Shown in pieces: positions 28,001 to 36,823 of a DNA stretch of 37,077 nt. Each line of letters begins with the position of its first letter. Position 1 is the stretch's first letter. A program made the position numbers and the translations under genes. The DNA lies in NCBI GenBank assembly GCA_965248915.1, contig CBDFLA010000013.1, forward strand, positions 1 to 37,077. Direction: 5' to 3'. A model generated the notes under the pieces. That model did not search any database. It saw nothing but the letters and a program-made list of their open reading frames with translations, and was not told where the DNA came from. Origin of the DNA: CBDFLA01 sp965248915. GTDB taxonomy: Bacteria > Pseudomonadota > Alphaproteobacteria > M2410.

Positions 28001-28248
28001 CGTTTCTTAACAGTTTCTCAACAGCGCGATGTCCAAAGCGATCCGCATACATCCTAAGTGATCCAACGACTTCGAGCCGAATTTCGGTGGAGAGCCAACG
28101 GTTTATGTCCTCGAAATCCAAACAAAACCAACCTTCACCAACACCCTCCAATGCTGTAGCACCTAACTACGAATCAAGGGGTCGGGGGTTCGAATCCTCC
28201 CCGGTGCGCCAGCTTTTTCCTTTTAGATTGAATCACTTAGTGCTCTTG
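28001..28248 (+). repeat. Attachment-type direct repeat, copy 2
   Basis: Aligns to 16911-17160 over its length, with the right part (28165-28239) nearly identical. It also opens with the paired TTTCTTAACAG motif (28004-28025). Downstream of GCTCTTG (28242-28248) the sequence differs from copy 1, where an IS3 element begins. Copy 1 to copy 2 spacing is 11088 bases, the likely size of the integrated unit including the IS. Confidence 0.75.
28165..28211 (+). other. 3' fragment of tRNA-Arg(ACG), copy 2
   Basis: The same 47 bases as 17077-17123, from just before the anticodon loop CTACGAA to encoded CCA. Again no 5' half is present upstream. If integration followed the usual rule, the intact tRNA-Arg gene lies upstream of this window. 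Confidence 0.85.
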
Positions 28249-28280
28249 CCGTAGTGCGGATGATTGCGCTCGAACGCAAC

Positions 28281-28300
28281 TTCTTAACAGTTTCTTAACA
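28281..28300 (+). repeat. Third copy of a paired TTCTTAACAG motif
   Basis: TTCTTAACAGTTTCTTAACA repeats the tandem motif at the left of both attachment-type repeats (16917 and 28005). It is followed at some distance by CGTCCAAAG-GGTC, also found in those repeats. It could be an integrase arm-type site or part of a degenerate third repeat. Between 28301 and 28592 I see no gene. Confidence 0.45.
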
Positions 28301-28592
28301 AATGAAGTGAGAACAGGCACCGCGCCCGTCCGTCCAAAGAGGTCTGGGCGAGTCCAATGCGGCGCGACCACACACAGTGTCGACCTGATCCAACCGATCG
28401 AATTGAGAAAAAGAGATGAGACGTTGGTTTCGCTACTTGCGGGCGTCTAGCATGCGGTGAACATAGCGTATGCGGAGCTTTAGGCGATGTCCGTTTTCGG
28501 ATCCAAAGAGATCGTGATATCGCACACCGACAATAGTCAACTTCTGGCCAGTAGCGGACATTAGTGACCAGGCTGCCTTGAATTGGTTGATG

Positions 28593-28832
28593 TCAGTCTC
28601 GTGCGTTCCTGTACGCGTTAAATGCGAAACAAAGAATGGAAATCATAATAATGATTGCGCCGAATCCTAGGTATGGACCGATTTCCTCGTTCTCGTAAAC
28701 TCCAGCGCAGATCAGCTAAAATCCAATGAGAAAGGGTAAAACAGCGACTTGAAAAGTCCAGAAGTGAATGGTCGCCAGATTGCTTTTCTTCATTTTTGGC
28801 CAAGCTCGATAAACCAGCGCAAACAATACCAT
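28593..28832 (-). pseudogene. Small membrane protein gene with an in-frame stop
   Basis: From the ATG at 28830-28832 the frame reads MVLFALVYRAWPKMKKSNLATIHFW, then a hydrophobic segment (VAVLPFLIGF), a TAG at 28716-28718, and continues LICAGVYENEEIGPYLGFG and AIIIMISILCFAFNAY to a TGA at 28593. Two or three membrane helices are evident on both sides of the stop, so it looks like one protein broken by a nonsense mutation. I do not recognise the family with certainty. Confidence 0.5.
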
Positions 28833-28934
28833 TGAGACCCAGCTGAGAGATTCAATGCTTGTGTTGCAGCGATCAATTGAATCTGCAACCAAAGCGGACG
28901 TGGCTATGGTTTGATCCGCACACTTTCATCTCGA

Positions 28935-31601
28935 TTAGTTTTCGACGTTGCTGAGGCGTTTGACAACTGCATCGAAGCGCTGCGGGCCAATCATTGCTGT
29001 TTGATATTGCGCAATTTGAGTGGGCTTTCCGGTCGCTTGGCCAACCGTAATCTGGACATTGAGTGGCTCAATCTGTTGACCCGGATTCGGTCGAAAGCGT
29101 ATTGACAGCCGCTCAATTGCGGGGAGGCCGGCAACCTGGATGTAGATCGGCGCCCAAGTGTAGATTTGAGCCACCGGTTGAGCTGACATCTCATATCCCC
29201 ACGCGTCCACTTTGCCCTTCGAGGTTTTGCCCGTTGGTGACTTTACTCGACAGGAACTCTGCTCCCCTTTGGGTAGTGCAATGTTCTTACCTTCCACTGC
29301 TACCTCGTAGTCCCGAACGGCGATCGTGGTCAGTGCCTCATTGCCAAGCCAAACTGAATGTTCCGCAACGTCTTCGTCGGCCAAGGTACTTCGCCTTGGC
29401 GCCCTAATTGTCTCGCGCAGACGCCCATTCTTAATGTCGACACTACCGTCAATTGCGAAAAGCCCGTCGTTGTCTGAATCGGTAACAGTTGGAACAGCAA
29501 GGAGATTGAGAGCGCCCGTGCTACCTATTACGAGGACACGTCCAACACTGAGCTGCGATGCAATGTCGATTCGCACGTTTCCGGAATCCTGTTCGACCTT
29601 AACCTCTTCGGGCTCATACAAGACGGGCTCTCCATTGACCCCAATCACTTGGATTTGCACCACGTCGCCGACGTAGTCACGATTTATGGCCGTTTTCCCT
29701 GTCAACGAAGAGAAAGAAACACCCGGCGCCGTTGCTGCCATTTTGTCGAGGGGGTCAATGCTGCCACCAGCATCGTCTGGAATGAGTCCTGGAAGTGAGC
29801 CGTATAGCCGCTTCATTTCATTGAACCGCTCCTCGCCGACCATCCGCGCCAGCCACCCCTCGTTTCCCGAGGCGGTACCCAGCGCACTTTCATAGATCAA
29901 CTTCTGGACCTCGATGTACTGTTCGAGGCGGCGTTGGATTTGGCGGCGAATTTTCTCCTGTTCGGCTGTCCGCGTTGCCGATGGATGGGCTTCAATCCAA
30001 TCCATGTAGACTTGATAAATGAGAATGAACTCCTCGAATCGCCACTCCACCGCAATACGTTCGGTAAAGGGTTTGTCTTGATTGAGCTCAGCCTCGGCCA
30101 GTCGCTTCGAGATCAGTTGGTCCAGCGGTAGGTCGTCGTCGGAGTGGTCAGCCTCCCATTCGTCCAAAATTTGTCGAAGCCATTGACGCTCCTGCTTGAA
30201 GTTGCCTTCCCACTCGAGTCCGGCTGCCAATCGTAGTTCAAGACGACGTCGCTCAAGAAACTCATCGAAGGACTCATCCTCGAAGGCGTTCGAGTTGTCG
30301 CGCTTGTATTGCTTGAGTTTATCTCGAACGTAGCGAATGTACTCAGCGTCTGAGGCCTCTAGATCAGGCGCGTCGGGGTCATTTTCCCACTGCTGGCCAA
30401 AGAGCCACCGCCAGAACCTATCGAGATCTCGGTCACGTTCAACCGGCGTTATGCCGCCAACTCCGATATAGGACGCGGCACGAACCATGGTGTCCGACCG
30501 AAACTCCGGCCACCAGCCTGCAACGAACTCACCGTTCAGATAGTAGGTCGTCTTTCCATCCGGCCCCACAACGATTCGCAGAACGCCTTGTTCGTGATCG
30601 AACATACACTCAATCGTGCCGTCCGTGTGCCAATGTTCGACATGGCCATCCGGAAACTCGATAGTACGCGTGCCGTCAGTTCCAACGGTTTCTTCGTGTC
30701 CATCAGTATAGGTAATCTTCTTCGCGCCATTGTCATACTCGACAACGCGATTGCCGTCGGCATCGGTATGGGTGCGCTTCACGCTGTCTGTCGTGATGGC
30801 ACGCATGTCGTCAGTCGTGCCACGGGGTCCGTGTTCGTCGAGCCAAGCGCGGCGGGCCTTAAGGGCTGCCTCCCTGCGCTCTCGCTCAATACGGCGGTAG
30901 AGGCGTCGGGCGTCCGCTTCGTTTTTCTGCCTAATGCCAATCTGCTTTATAGTTTCGGCTTCATCTCTTTCCTTACCAGCTTGGGCGGCCTTTTGATCTG
31001 CTTCACGCGCTTTCTGTTCATGGAACTGGGCCTGCCTAATAAGATCTTGCCGAGTCGTTGAATTGTATTTGAATTCGGCGCGTCTGGCTGCATCGTCGGC
31101 GCTGTCGCCGCCAACAAACTCGTCCGGATGCCACAATACAAAGTCGCGCTCGGCTTTGTTTCTCAATTCGTCTGTGCTGTAGGATACGATGGTCTTTCGA
31201 CCATCAATTGTGACCTGATAGTATCCATTTCTGTCGCCAAATCGAACCGAGTAGGTTGGATGAAGGTCTTCGCTCCAATTCGGTCGCTTCGGATTGATGA
31301 CCAACGCGGCAAATGGCCCGCAGTTGCGTTCCGCCCGCCGCATCATCACCAGTGTGGGAAGGTCCAATTTCTTTTCGCCTTCGGGATACTTTTTTTTCCA
31401 ATTCTGAATGGAACGGTAAATTACCGCGCACCGCTCAGCCTTGGTCAATCGCCGCTTGGCATCCACACTAGCCTTACGTAATTCACCCTCAACGTATGTT
31501 CTGTGTGCCTCAGAAAATGCGAGATCGGGTTTGGCCGCCGCCGACAACGAGAGCGACAGACCAAGTAGAAGTCCGAATATGACAACGTAGAATCGTCTCA
31601 T
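28935..31601 (-). CDS. Large exported protein of unknown function with DG repeats
   Basis: The open frame extends to 32102, but the ATG at 31599-31601 opens a clear signal peptide (RRFYVVIFGLLLGLSLSLSAAA), giving 888 residues. I do not recognise a family. Residues about 175-250 are charged and heptad-like (a run rich in AREADQKAAQ and ERERREAALKARR), probably coiled coil. Next comes a set of short repeats of the type tyrosine or phenylalanine, x, DG, such as EYDNGAKKITYTDGHEE, IEFPDGHVEHWHTDG and GPDGKTTYYLNGEF, like MORN or YwqK-type repeats. The middle is acidic and helical; the C-terminal third is beta-rich with DSDNDGLFAIDG. Intact, no obvious operon partner. Likely periplasmic or surface located. 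Confidence 0.75.
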   Translation of the reverse strand: MRRFYVVIFGLLLGLSLSLSAAAKPDLAFSEAHRTYVEGELRKASVDAKRRLTKAERCAVIYRSIQNWKKKYPEGEKKLDLPTLVMMRRAERNCGPFAALVINPKRPNWSEDLHPTYSVRFGDRNGYYQVTIDGRKTIVSYSTDELRNKAERDFVLWHPDEFVGGDSADDAARRAEFKYNSTTRQDLIRQAQFHEQKAREADQKAAQAGKERDEAETIKQIGIRQKNEADARRLYRRIERERREAALKARRAWLDEHGPRGTTDDMRAITTDSVKRTHTDADGNRVVEYDNGAKKITYTDGHEETVGTDGTRTIEFPDGHVEHWHTDGTIECMFDHEQGVLRIVVGPDGKTTYYLNGEFVAGWWPEFRSDTMVRAASYIGVGGITPVERDRDLDRFWRWLFGQQWENDPDAPDLEASDAEYIRYVRDKLKQYKRDNSNAFEDESFDEFLERRRLELRLAAGLEWEGNFKQERQWLRQILDEWEADHSDDDLPLDQLISKRLAEAELNQDKPFTERIAVEWRFEEFILIYQVYMDWIEAHPSATRTAEQEKIRRQIQRRLEQYIEVQKLIYESALGTASGNEGWLARMVGEERFNEMKRLYGSLPGLIPDDAGGSIDPLDKMAATAPGVSFSSLTGKTAINRDYVGDVVQIQVIGVNGEPVLYEPEEVKVEQDSGNVRIDIASQLSVGRVLVIGSTGALNLLAVPTVTDSDNDGLFAIDGSVDIKNGRLRETIRAPRRSTLADEDVAEHSVWLGNEALTTIAVRDYEVAVEGKNIALPKGEQSSCRVKSPTGKTSKGKVDAWGYEMSAQPVAQIYTWAPIYIQVAGLPAIERLSIRFRPNPGQQIEPLNVQITVGQATGKPTQIAQYQTAMIGPQRFDAVVKRLSNVEN

Positions 31602-31804
31602 TGGTCCATTCCCCAACCCCGAACCATCTTCAAGAGTAACAAACTGATACGACGCCGTCACGAAAATTGCCGGGACCCAGGATATCTGCGAGTTGTGTAG
31701 CCAATTTAGCCATTTCCTTGCATGGACCATGTCAATTGGAGGACCGCTCATGGCTATGATGCGACGATTTGTACGCTGCCAAGCTATGACAGCTTCTGAC
31801 CCAG

Positions 31805-32098
31805 GCTGTGTAAAAACGTTCAGCATTGTTAACTGTTTGGCTTGCTGAGGTTTTGGCGGTCGTCCATTGGCAGGGTTCTGGGGTTTTCGCTCTATGGAAT
31901 CTGACGGGCAAGTGTTTGCGATCTGAATGGCCGATTGTTGGGATACGGGCGCACAAGGAGCCAGACGTGGCTCTATGCGGCCTTCATGGCGGCAAGCAGC
32001 GGCCCGAGACCAATGATGTTGATGACACGCTTGATGTTGTAGGCCAGCACATGCAGGGCCATCTCGGTACCGACGTTCTTCAGTGTCTTCTTCGTGGT
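31805..32098 (-). mobile_element. 3' remnant of a transposase element (IS1182-like)
   Basis: Read on the minus strand, about 32098 to 31973 encodes KKTLKNVGTEMALHVLAYN, then IKRVINIIGLGPLLAAMKAA and a stop. This matches the C-terminus of IS1182-type DDE transposases as I know them. The outer end near 31805 has GGCTGTGTAAAAACG, resembling a terminal repeat of such elements. Everything upstream of the fragment is missing. Bases 31602-31804 show no gene. Confidence 0.6.
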
Positions 32099-32114
32099 TC
32101 AACTCTATTTGACA

Positions 32115-32469
32115 CTAGACGGAAATAAGAACTTCAAGATTATGGAGTTTCTCCGAGTCAGTGAATTCGATTGCACCCTTGGCACTGACGGAAATGTCCG
32201 GTTGATGCTCAGAGATACCGTCTCTTGTAAACTTGATCGCGGCTTCAAGAAGGTCAGACGAGTCCACCGTTAATGCCTCCTTGACATCATCTCCCATTCG
32301 CAGACGAATCTCGATTGTGTCAACACTTCGATAAGTTTTGTCGTAGCTAGCGGTCTGGGCTTGATCGGCGCCGGTGATTGTTGCCAAGAACAACACTGCA
32401 GCTACTTAGTACCCTCCGCACATTCGTACCAGTCACTTCAAACGCACTTCGAAATTTGCTCATACTCAT
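32115..32469 (-). pseudogene. Small exported protein gene with a probable frameshift
   Basis: From the ATG at 32467-32469 (a GGAG box lies about four bases upstream) the frame reads MSMSKFRSAFEVTGTNVRRVL. Near 32405 another frame takes over with AAVLFLATITGADQAQTA, completing a signal peptide, and runs on to 32115 (VDTIEIRLRMGDDVKEAL, ISVSAKGAIEF). The joined protein is about 117 residues, secreted, unknown. A single base change in length near CTAAGTAGCTG explains the break. Confidence 0.45.
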
Positions 32470-32960
32470 ACACTCCAACCACGATTTTCGTATCTGCAAT
32501 GTCACTCACGATTAGGGTCAAACTTTGACATTTGGCGAGAAAACCGAATCACTCATGACTAAGTTATTGGATGTAGAACTCCCTAACAAGTTGCAATGTA
32601 TTCGCTTGTTGATTCTCTTTTACATATATTTCGTGCCAAGTATGATTCAAATGGTTGTGTTTGGCTCTGCGCGGTCCGACGCAAAGTACTTTCGCCGCCT
32701 CCAGCGCGTAATCACCCTCGGGAACAACGATGGAAGCCGTCTGAATCTCAACCCTTACGGCTGTTTCCGTGGCAACCCACATCGTTGTACCTTTCGCTGT
32801 TTGAGCGACGTCAATATGTGACATCGAGCAACCACGCACGTAATATACCGTACACGGAAGATATGCGCTCAAACCGAATCAATCATCTTAACGGTAGCAA
32901 AACCTGATGCACGGTCAAGGTGCAATTGTGTGAACTTTTGTTCACACGTTTTGTTTTGGA
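32470..32960. other. Mostly non-coding; one weak ORF
   Basis: The only candidate is a minus-strand frame at 32564-32872 containing VATETAVRVEIQTASIVVPE and GDYALEAAKVL. It has no ribosome site that I trust and no recognisable family, and plus-strand frames overlap it. I do not call it a gene. Confidence 0.4.
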
Positions 32961-33182
32961 TCAACAAGCTGCACGCACCATCAACCCATTGTCATTGGCT
33001 GTTGCTGCGGTTTGCGCCAGACTCAGGAGGCCCGCGTCCTGGGTCTTGGCGACGCGCAGGTCTGCGAGTTCACCATGTCCTTTGATTTCCGGCAACGCAT
33101 CGGCAGCGGCACTCGTCGTCGTGTCGCCAAGATAGGTAGAGCGGAACTCGTTGGTCTTAAAGAACACATCCGACATTAGGCC
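32961..33182 (-). pseudogene. C-terminal RTX protein fragment
   Basis: Encodes MSDVFFKTNEFRSTYLGDTT, SAAADALPEIKGHGELADL and SLAQTAATANDNGLMVRAAC. It matches the large RTX protein (about 54 of 61 positions by eye) up to ATAN, then has the DNG-x-M-x-RAA tail also seen in the 18360-18852 fragment. It lacks any upstream repeat region. Bases 33183-33400 hold nothing that I recognise. Confidence 0.75.
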
Positions 33183-33400
33183 GTCAGAACCACTTCGCTG
33201 TTTCGGCAATGGTGAGTAGGGTTACTCAACGTCAAATGTTCTCAAACGCCGGACAGTTTCTAACAAGTGTCCTATGATTGGGAACATTGAACGCTTGCGC
33301 GCGCAGCGCATCATTTGGGTGCAATTGTCTTGCATTCGTATTCGAAGTTGTGTTTCTGCAAGCCAGCAAGGGTGCGCAAAAAGAGTTCAAGGAGCGCAAG

Positions 33401-36238
33401 TTATTCGGCCGGCTCTGCCACGCGCCGGTGAGTTTTCACCGATTCCGCATATTCCTCTTGCCATTGAGAGCGATGGTTTGTTGGCGCCACCTGGACCGCC
33501 GTCACTTTGTATTCCGGGCACTCCGTCGCCCAGTCGCTGAGTTCGGTTGTGACCACATTCGCACCCGTATCCGGCATATGAAACGTTGTGTAAACGACGC
33601 CGGGCTGCATCCGGTCAGACACGACAGCCCGAAGGCTGGTCTCTCCTTTGCGGCTTTTGAGTGATACGAGCTCACCGTCGCGAATACCGCGCGCCTCCGC
33701 ATCAAATGCATGGATTTCCAGCACGTCTTCTTCGTGCCACCGAACATTCTCAGTTCGTCTGGTTTGCGCCCCAACATTGTACTGACTGAGGATGCGGCCC
33801 GTTGTGAGCAGAAGGGGAAACTTCCGACTGGTGCGTTCTTCGGTTGGCACAAACTCGGTCACAACGAAAGCACCCTTACCACGAACAAACCCATCCACAT
33901 GCATGATCCGGGTGCCATCAGGCGTGTCGTCATTACACGGCCATTGCACCGAACCTTTTTCATCCAGCAAGGCGAAAGTAACATTCGCGAAAGTTGGTGT
34001 GAGCTCTGCAATCTCCGCCAAAATATCCTCAGACGATGCGTATGTCATGTCATAGCCCATGGCTTGCGCCAGTGCCTGCGTGGCTCCCCACTCAGAAAAA
34101 CCAGGAGCCGGCGGCATCACGGAGCGCACGCGGTTGATCCGGCGTTCCGCATTGATGAACGTGCCATCTTTTTCCAAGAAAGAAGTTCCCGGCAAAAACA
34201 CATGAGCAAACCGTGCCGTCTCATTCAAAAAGAGATCCTGAACGATCACACACTCCATCGCCTCTAAGGCCGCCTCAACATGCTGTGTGTCAGGATCCGA
34301 CTGCGCGATGTCTTCGCCCTGAATGTAGATCCCTTTAAACGTACCGGCTGTCGCTTCATTGAGCATGTTGGGAATGCGGTATCCAGGCTCACCGTCGAGA
34401 TCAACGCCCCAATTCGCTTCAAATATGCCGCGAACCGCATCGTCCTGAACAGGTCGGTAACCAGCAAACTCGTGCGGGAAGGAGCCCATGTCGCAAGAGC
34501 CTTGAACATTGTTCTGCCCCCGCAAGGGGTTAACACCACACCCTTCAAAACCGATATTGCCTGTGGCCATGGCGAGATTTGCCATCCCCATCACCATGGT
34601 CGAGCCTTGAGTATGCTCGGTCACGCCCAATCCATAATAGATCGCCGCCCGACCTCCGGTGGCATAGAGGTGCGCGGCGGCGCGGATCTCTTCAGCACTG
34701 ACACCGATGGCATCTGAGAGTGCCTCAGGAGAGTTTCGTGGATCGGAGGCGAAGGCCTCCCAAGTCGCGAAGGTCTCCAAGTCGCATCTCTCTTCAACGT
34801 AATCCTTTGCGACCAACCCTTCGCTGACCACCACATGCGCCATGGCATTGATCAAGGCCACATTACCGCCAGGCTTCAACGCGAGGTGATGATCGGCCTC
34901 AATATGAGGTGTTCGCACCAGATCGATCTTTCGAGGGTCAGCCACAATCAATCTTGCACCCTGCCGTAGTCGACGCTTCATTTGCGAGGCAAAAACCGGG
35001 TGCGCTTCCGTTGGATTGGCACCAATGACAATGATCACATCCGCATACATCACGGAGTCAAAATCCTGCGTTCCGGCAGAAGTACCCAGCGTTGTCTTCA
35101 AGCCATAACCAGTGGGCGAATGACAGACCCGCGCGCACGTATCCACATTGTTATTGTGAAACGCAGCGCGAATAAGCTTTTGAACCGCGTACACTTCTTC
35201 ATTTGTACAGCGCGAAGAAGTGATGCCGCCGATGGATTTGCGTCCATAGGTTTCCTGCAACTTCTTCAGGCGCTCCGCCGCAAAAGAAATCGCCTCATCG
35301 AGTGTCACCTCACGCCAAGGATCCGACGTGTTCTCGCGGATCATCGGTTTGGTAATTCTATCTTTGTGGGTTGCATAGCCCCAGGCAAAGCGACCTTTGA
35401 CACAAGAATGGCCATGATTTGCCTTACCATCCTTGTAAGGCACCATGCGCACGACCTCGTTGCCGCGCATTTCTGCCTTGAAGGAACAGCCAACGCCACA
35501 ATAGGCACAAGTGGTCACAACACTGTGCTCGGGCAAACCTTTGTCGATCACAGATTTCTCCATGAGCGTCGCCGTGGGACAGGCTTGCACGCACGCACCG
35601 CAGGACACACACTCTGACTCGAAGAAATTGCCCAAGTCGCCAGCTGCAACGGCAGAAGCAAACCCGCGGCCTTCAATCGTGAGCGCTAACGTGCCTTGAA
35701 CTTCGTCGCAAGCGCGCACACAGCGTGAGCACACGATGCATTTGGAAGGGTCAAAGGTGAAGTATGGGTTGCTCTCGTCTTTGGGTTTGTCCAAATGGTT
35801 TTCGCCGTCCATTCCATACCGAACATCGCGCAAGCCCACCTGGCCTGCCATGTCCTGCAATTCACAATCGCCATTGGCCGCACAGGTCAAACAGTCGAGC
35901 GGATGGTCTGAGATGTAGAGCTCCATGACCCCGCGACGAAGGCGCGCAAGGCGGTCCGTCTGGGTCGTGACAACCATCCCTTCATCAACAGGCGTCGTGC
36001 ACGAAGACGGCGTTCCCTTCCGCCCGTCTATTTCAACCAGACACATGCGGCAGGACCCAAAGGACTTGACCATGTCAGTGGCACAAAGTTTCGGAATATT
36101 GATATCAGCCGTTGCCGCAGCGCGCATGATCGAGGTGCCAGAGGGAACCGTCACACGCGCCCCATCGATGGTGAGCGACACCGTCTCTGATCCAGATGGT
36201 TCCGGCGTCCCAAAGTCTTTTTCTTTTAAGACCGTCAC
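33401..36238 (-). CDS. fdsA: NAD-dependent formate dehydrogenase, alpha (molybdenum) subunit
   Basis: Oxidises formate to CO2; electrons pass through iron-sulfur clusters to the FMN/NAD subunit FdsB. The 945 residues start at a GTG (36236-36238) with GAGGAGAG upstream. In order: a [2Fe-2S] ferredoxin domain (CATDMVKSFGSCRMCLVEIDG), a histidine/cysteine cluster (HPLDCLTCAANGDCELQ), two [4Fe-4S] motifs (CIVCSRCVRACDEVQG and CVSCGACVQACPTATL), the molybdopterin N-terminal cluster CAYCGVGCSFKAE, then the bis-MGD catalytic domain. The active-site cysteine lies in DTCARVCHSPTGYG. MATGNIGFEGCGVNPLRGQ and the C-terminal FHMPDTGANVVTT cofactor domain follow. Full length and intact. It follows fdsB by 12 bases. 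The usual fdsC/fdsD genes do not follow it here. Confidence 0.93.
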   Translation of the reverse strand: MTVLKEKDFGTPEPSGSETVSLTIDGARVTVPSGTSIMRAAATADINIPKLCATDMVKSFGSCRMCLVEIDGRKGTPSSCTTPVDEGMVVTTQTDRLARLRRGVMELYISDHPLDCLTCAANGDCELQDMAGQVGLRDVRYGMDGENHLDKPKDESNPYFTFDPSKCIVCSRCVRACDEVQGTLALTIEGRGFASAVAAGDLGNFFESECVSCGACVQACPTATLMEKSVIDKGLPEHSVVTTCAYCGVGCSFKAEMRGNEVVRMVPYKDGKANHGHSCVKGRFAWGYATHKDRITKPMIRENTSDPWREVTLDEAISFAAERLKKLQETYGRKSIGGITSSRCTNEEVYAVQKLIRAAFHNNNVDTCARVCHSPTGYGLKTTLGTSAGTQDFDSVMYADVIIVIGANPTEAHPVFASQMKRRLRQGARLIVADPRKIDLVRTPHIEADHHLALKPGGNVALINAMAHVVVSEGLVAKDYVEERCDLETFATWEAFASDPRNSPEALSDAIGVSAEEIRAAAHLYATGGRAAIYYGLGVTEHTQGSTMVMGMANLAMATGNIGFEGCGVNPLRGQNNVQGSCDMGSFPHEFAGYRPVQDDAVRGIFEANWGVDLDGEPGYRIPNMLNEATAGTFKGIYIQGEDIAQSDPDTQHVEAALEAMECVIVQDLFLNETARFAHVFLPGTSFLEKDGTFINAERRINRVRSVMPPAPGFSEWGATQALAQAMGYDMTYASSEDILAEIAELTPTFANVTFALLDEKGSVQWPCNDDTPDGTRIMHVDGFVRGKGAFVVTEFVPTEERTSRKFPLLLTTGRILSQYNVGAQTRRTENVRWHEEDVLEIHAFDAEARGIRDGELVSLKSRKGETSLRAVVSDRMQPGVVYTTFHMPDTGANVVTTELSDWATECPEYKVTAVQVAPTNHRSQWQEEYAESVKTHRRVAEPAE

Positions 36239-36250
36239 ACCAACTCTCCT

Positions 36251-36823
36251 CTACTCTGCCGCTGACTGCGAGGCACGACCCGCCGGAAGTCCAAAATCTT
36301 CCGGAAAGAAATTCAAAGCACTGCGCACGGGAAGGGGTGTCAGCCCACCCATGGCGCACAACGAGCCGTCTTCCATGGTTTCACAAAGGTCTACCAACAG
36401 GTCTAGATTCTGCTCTTTTTCCTCGCCCCTGGCAATCCGATCAATCACTTCAACGCCTCGAACCGACCCAATTCGGCACGGCGCACACTTCCCACACGAT
36501 TCAATCGCGCAAAATTCCATCGCAAAGCGAGCTTGCGACACCATGTCGACACTATCGTCGAAAACCACAATGCCCCCATGGCCAAGCAAACCACCAGCAC
36601 TTGCAATTGCCTCATAGTCGAGCGGAAGGTCCAAAAGAGAGGTGGGAAGATAGGCACCAAGAGGCCCGCCTATTTGCACAGCCTTAATTGCTTTGCCGGA
36701 TACAGTCCCACCGCCATATCCTTCGACCAGATCTCGCAAAGAAATCCCAAAAGGGACTTCGACCAATCCCCCGCGTTTGACATTGCCACCAAGTTGCACC
36801 GGCAAAGTTCCCAATGACCGCTT
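36251..36823 (-). pseudogene. fdsB: Formate dehydrogenase beta subunit, 5' truncated
   Basis: The C-terminal part of the NuoF-like FMN/[4Fe-4S] subunit that passes electrons to NAD. Homology starts at GTLPVQLGGNVKRGGLVEV and includes PLGAYLPTSLLDLPLDYE, the cluster motif ESCGKCAPCRIGS and the fourth cysteine in GSLCAMGGLTP. Only about 190 of the usual 500 or more residues remain. The frame is closed by a TAA at 36824-36826, and no frame further upstream encodes the thioredoxin-like and FMN-binding parts. The break is therefore a truncation, not a simple frameshift. It stays co-oriented with fdsA. Confidence 0.85.

Noticed and set aside
27873..28151. 92-residue minus-strand ORF (RMYADRFGHRAVEKLLRN)
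   Set aside because: It runs through the RTX-end hairpin and the attachment repeat, and the equivalent frame in copy 1 (16911-17076) is broken. Treated as repeat DNA, although a relic gene is possible.
31602..32102. N-terminal extension of the 888-residue exported protein to 32102
   Set aside because: It would bury the clear signal peptide at 31601 and run through the transposase remnant in the wrong frame.
32564..32872. 102-residue minus-strand ORF
   Set aside because: No convincing ribosome site or family, and competing frames lie on the other strand.
34982..35617. 211-residue plus-strand ORF opposite fdsA
   Set aside because: Shadow of the intact fdsA coding frame; no homology recognised.
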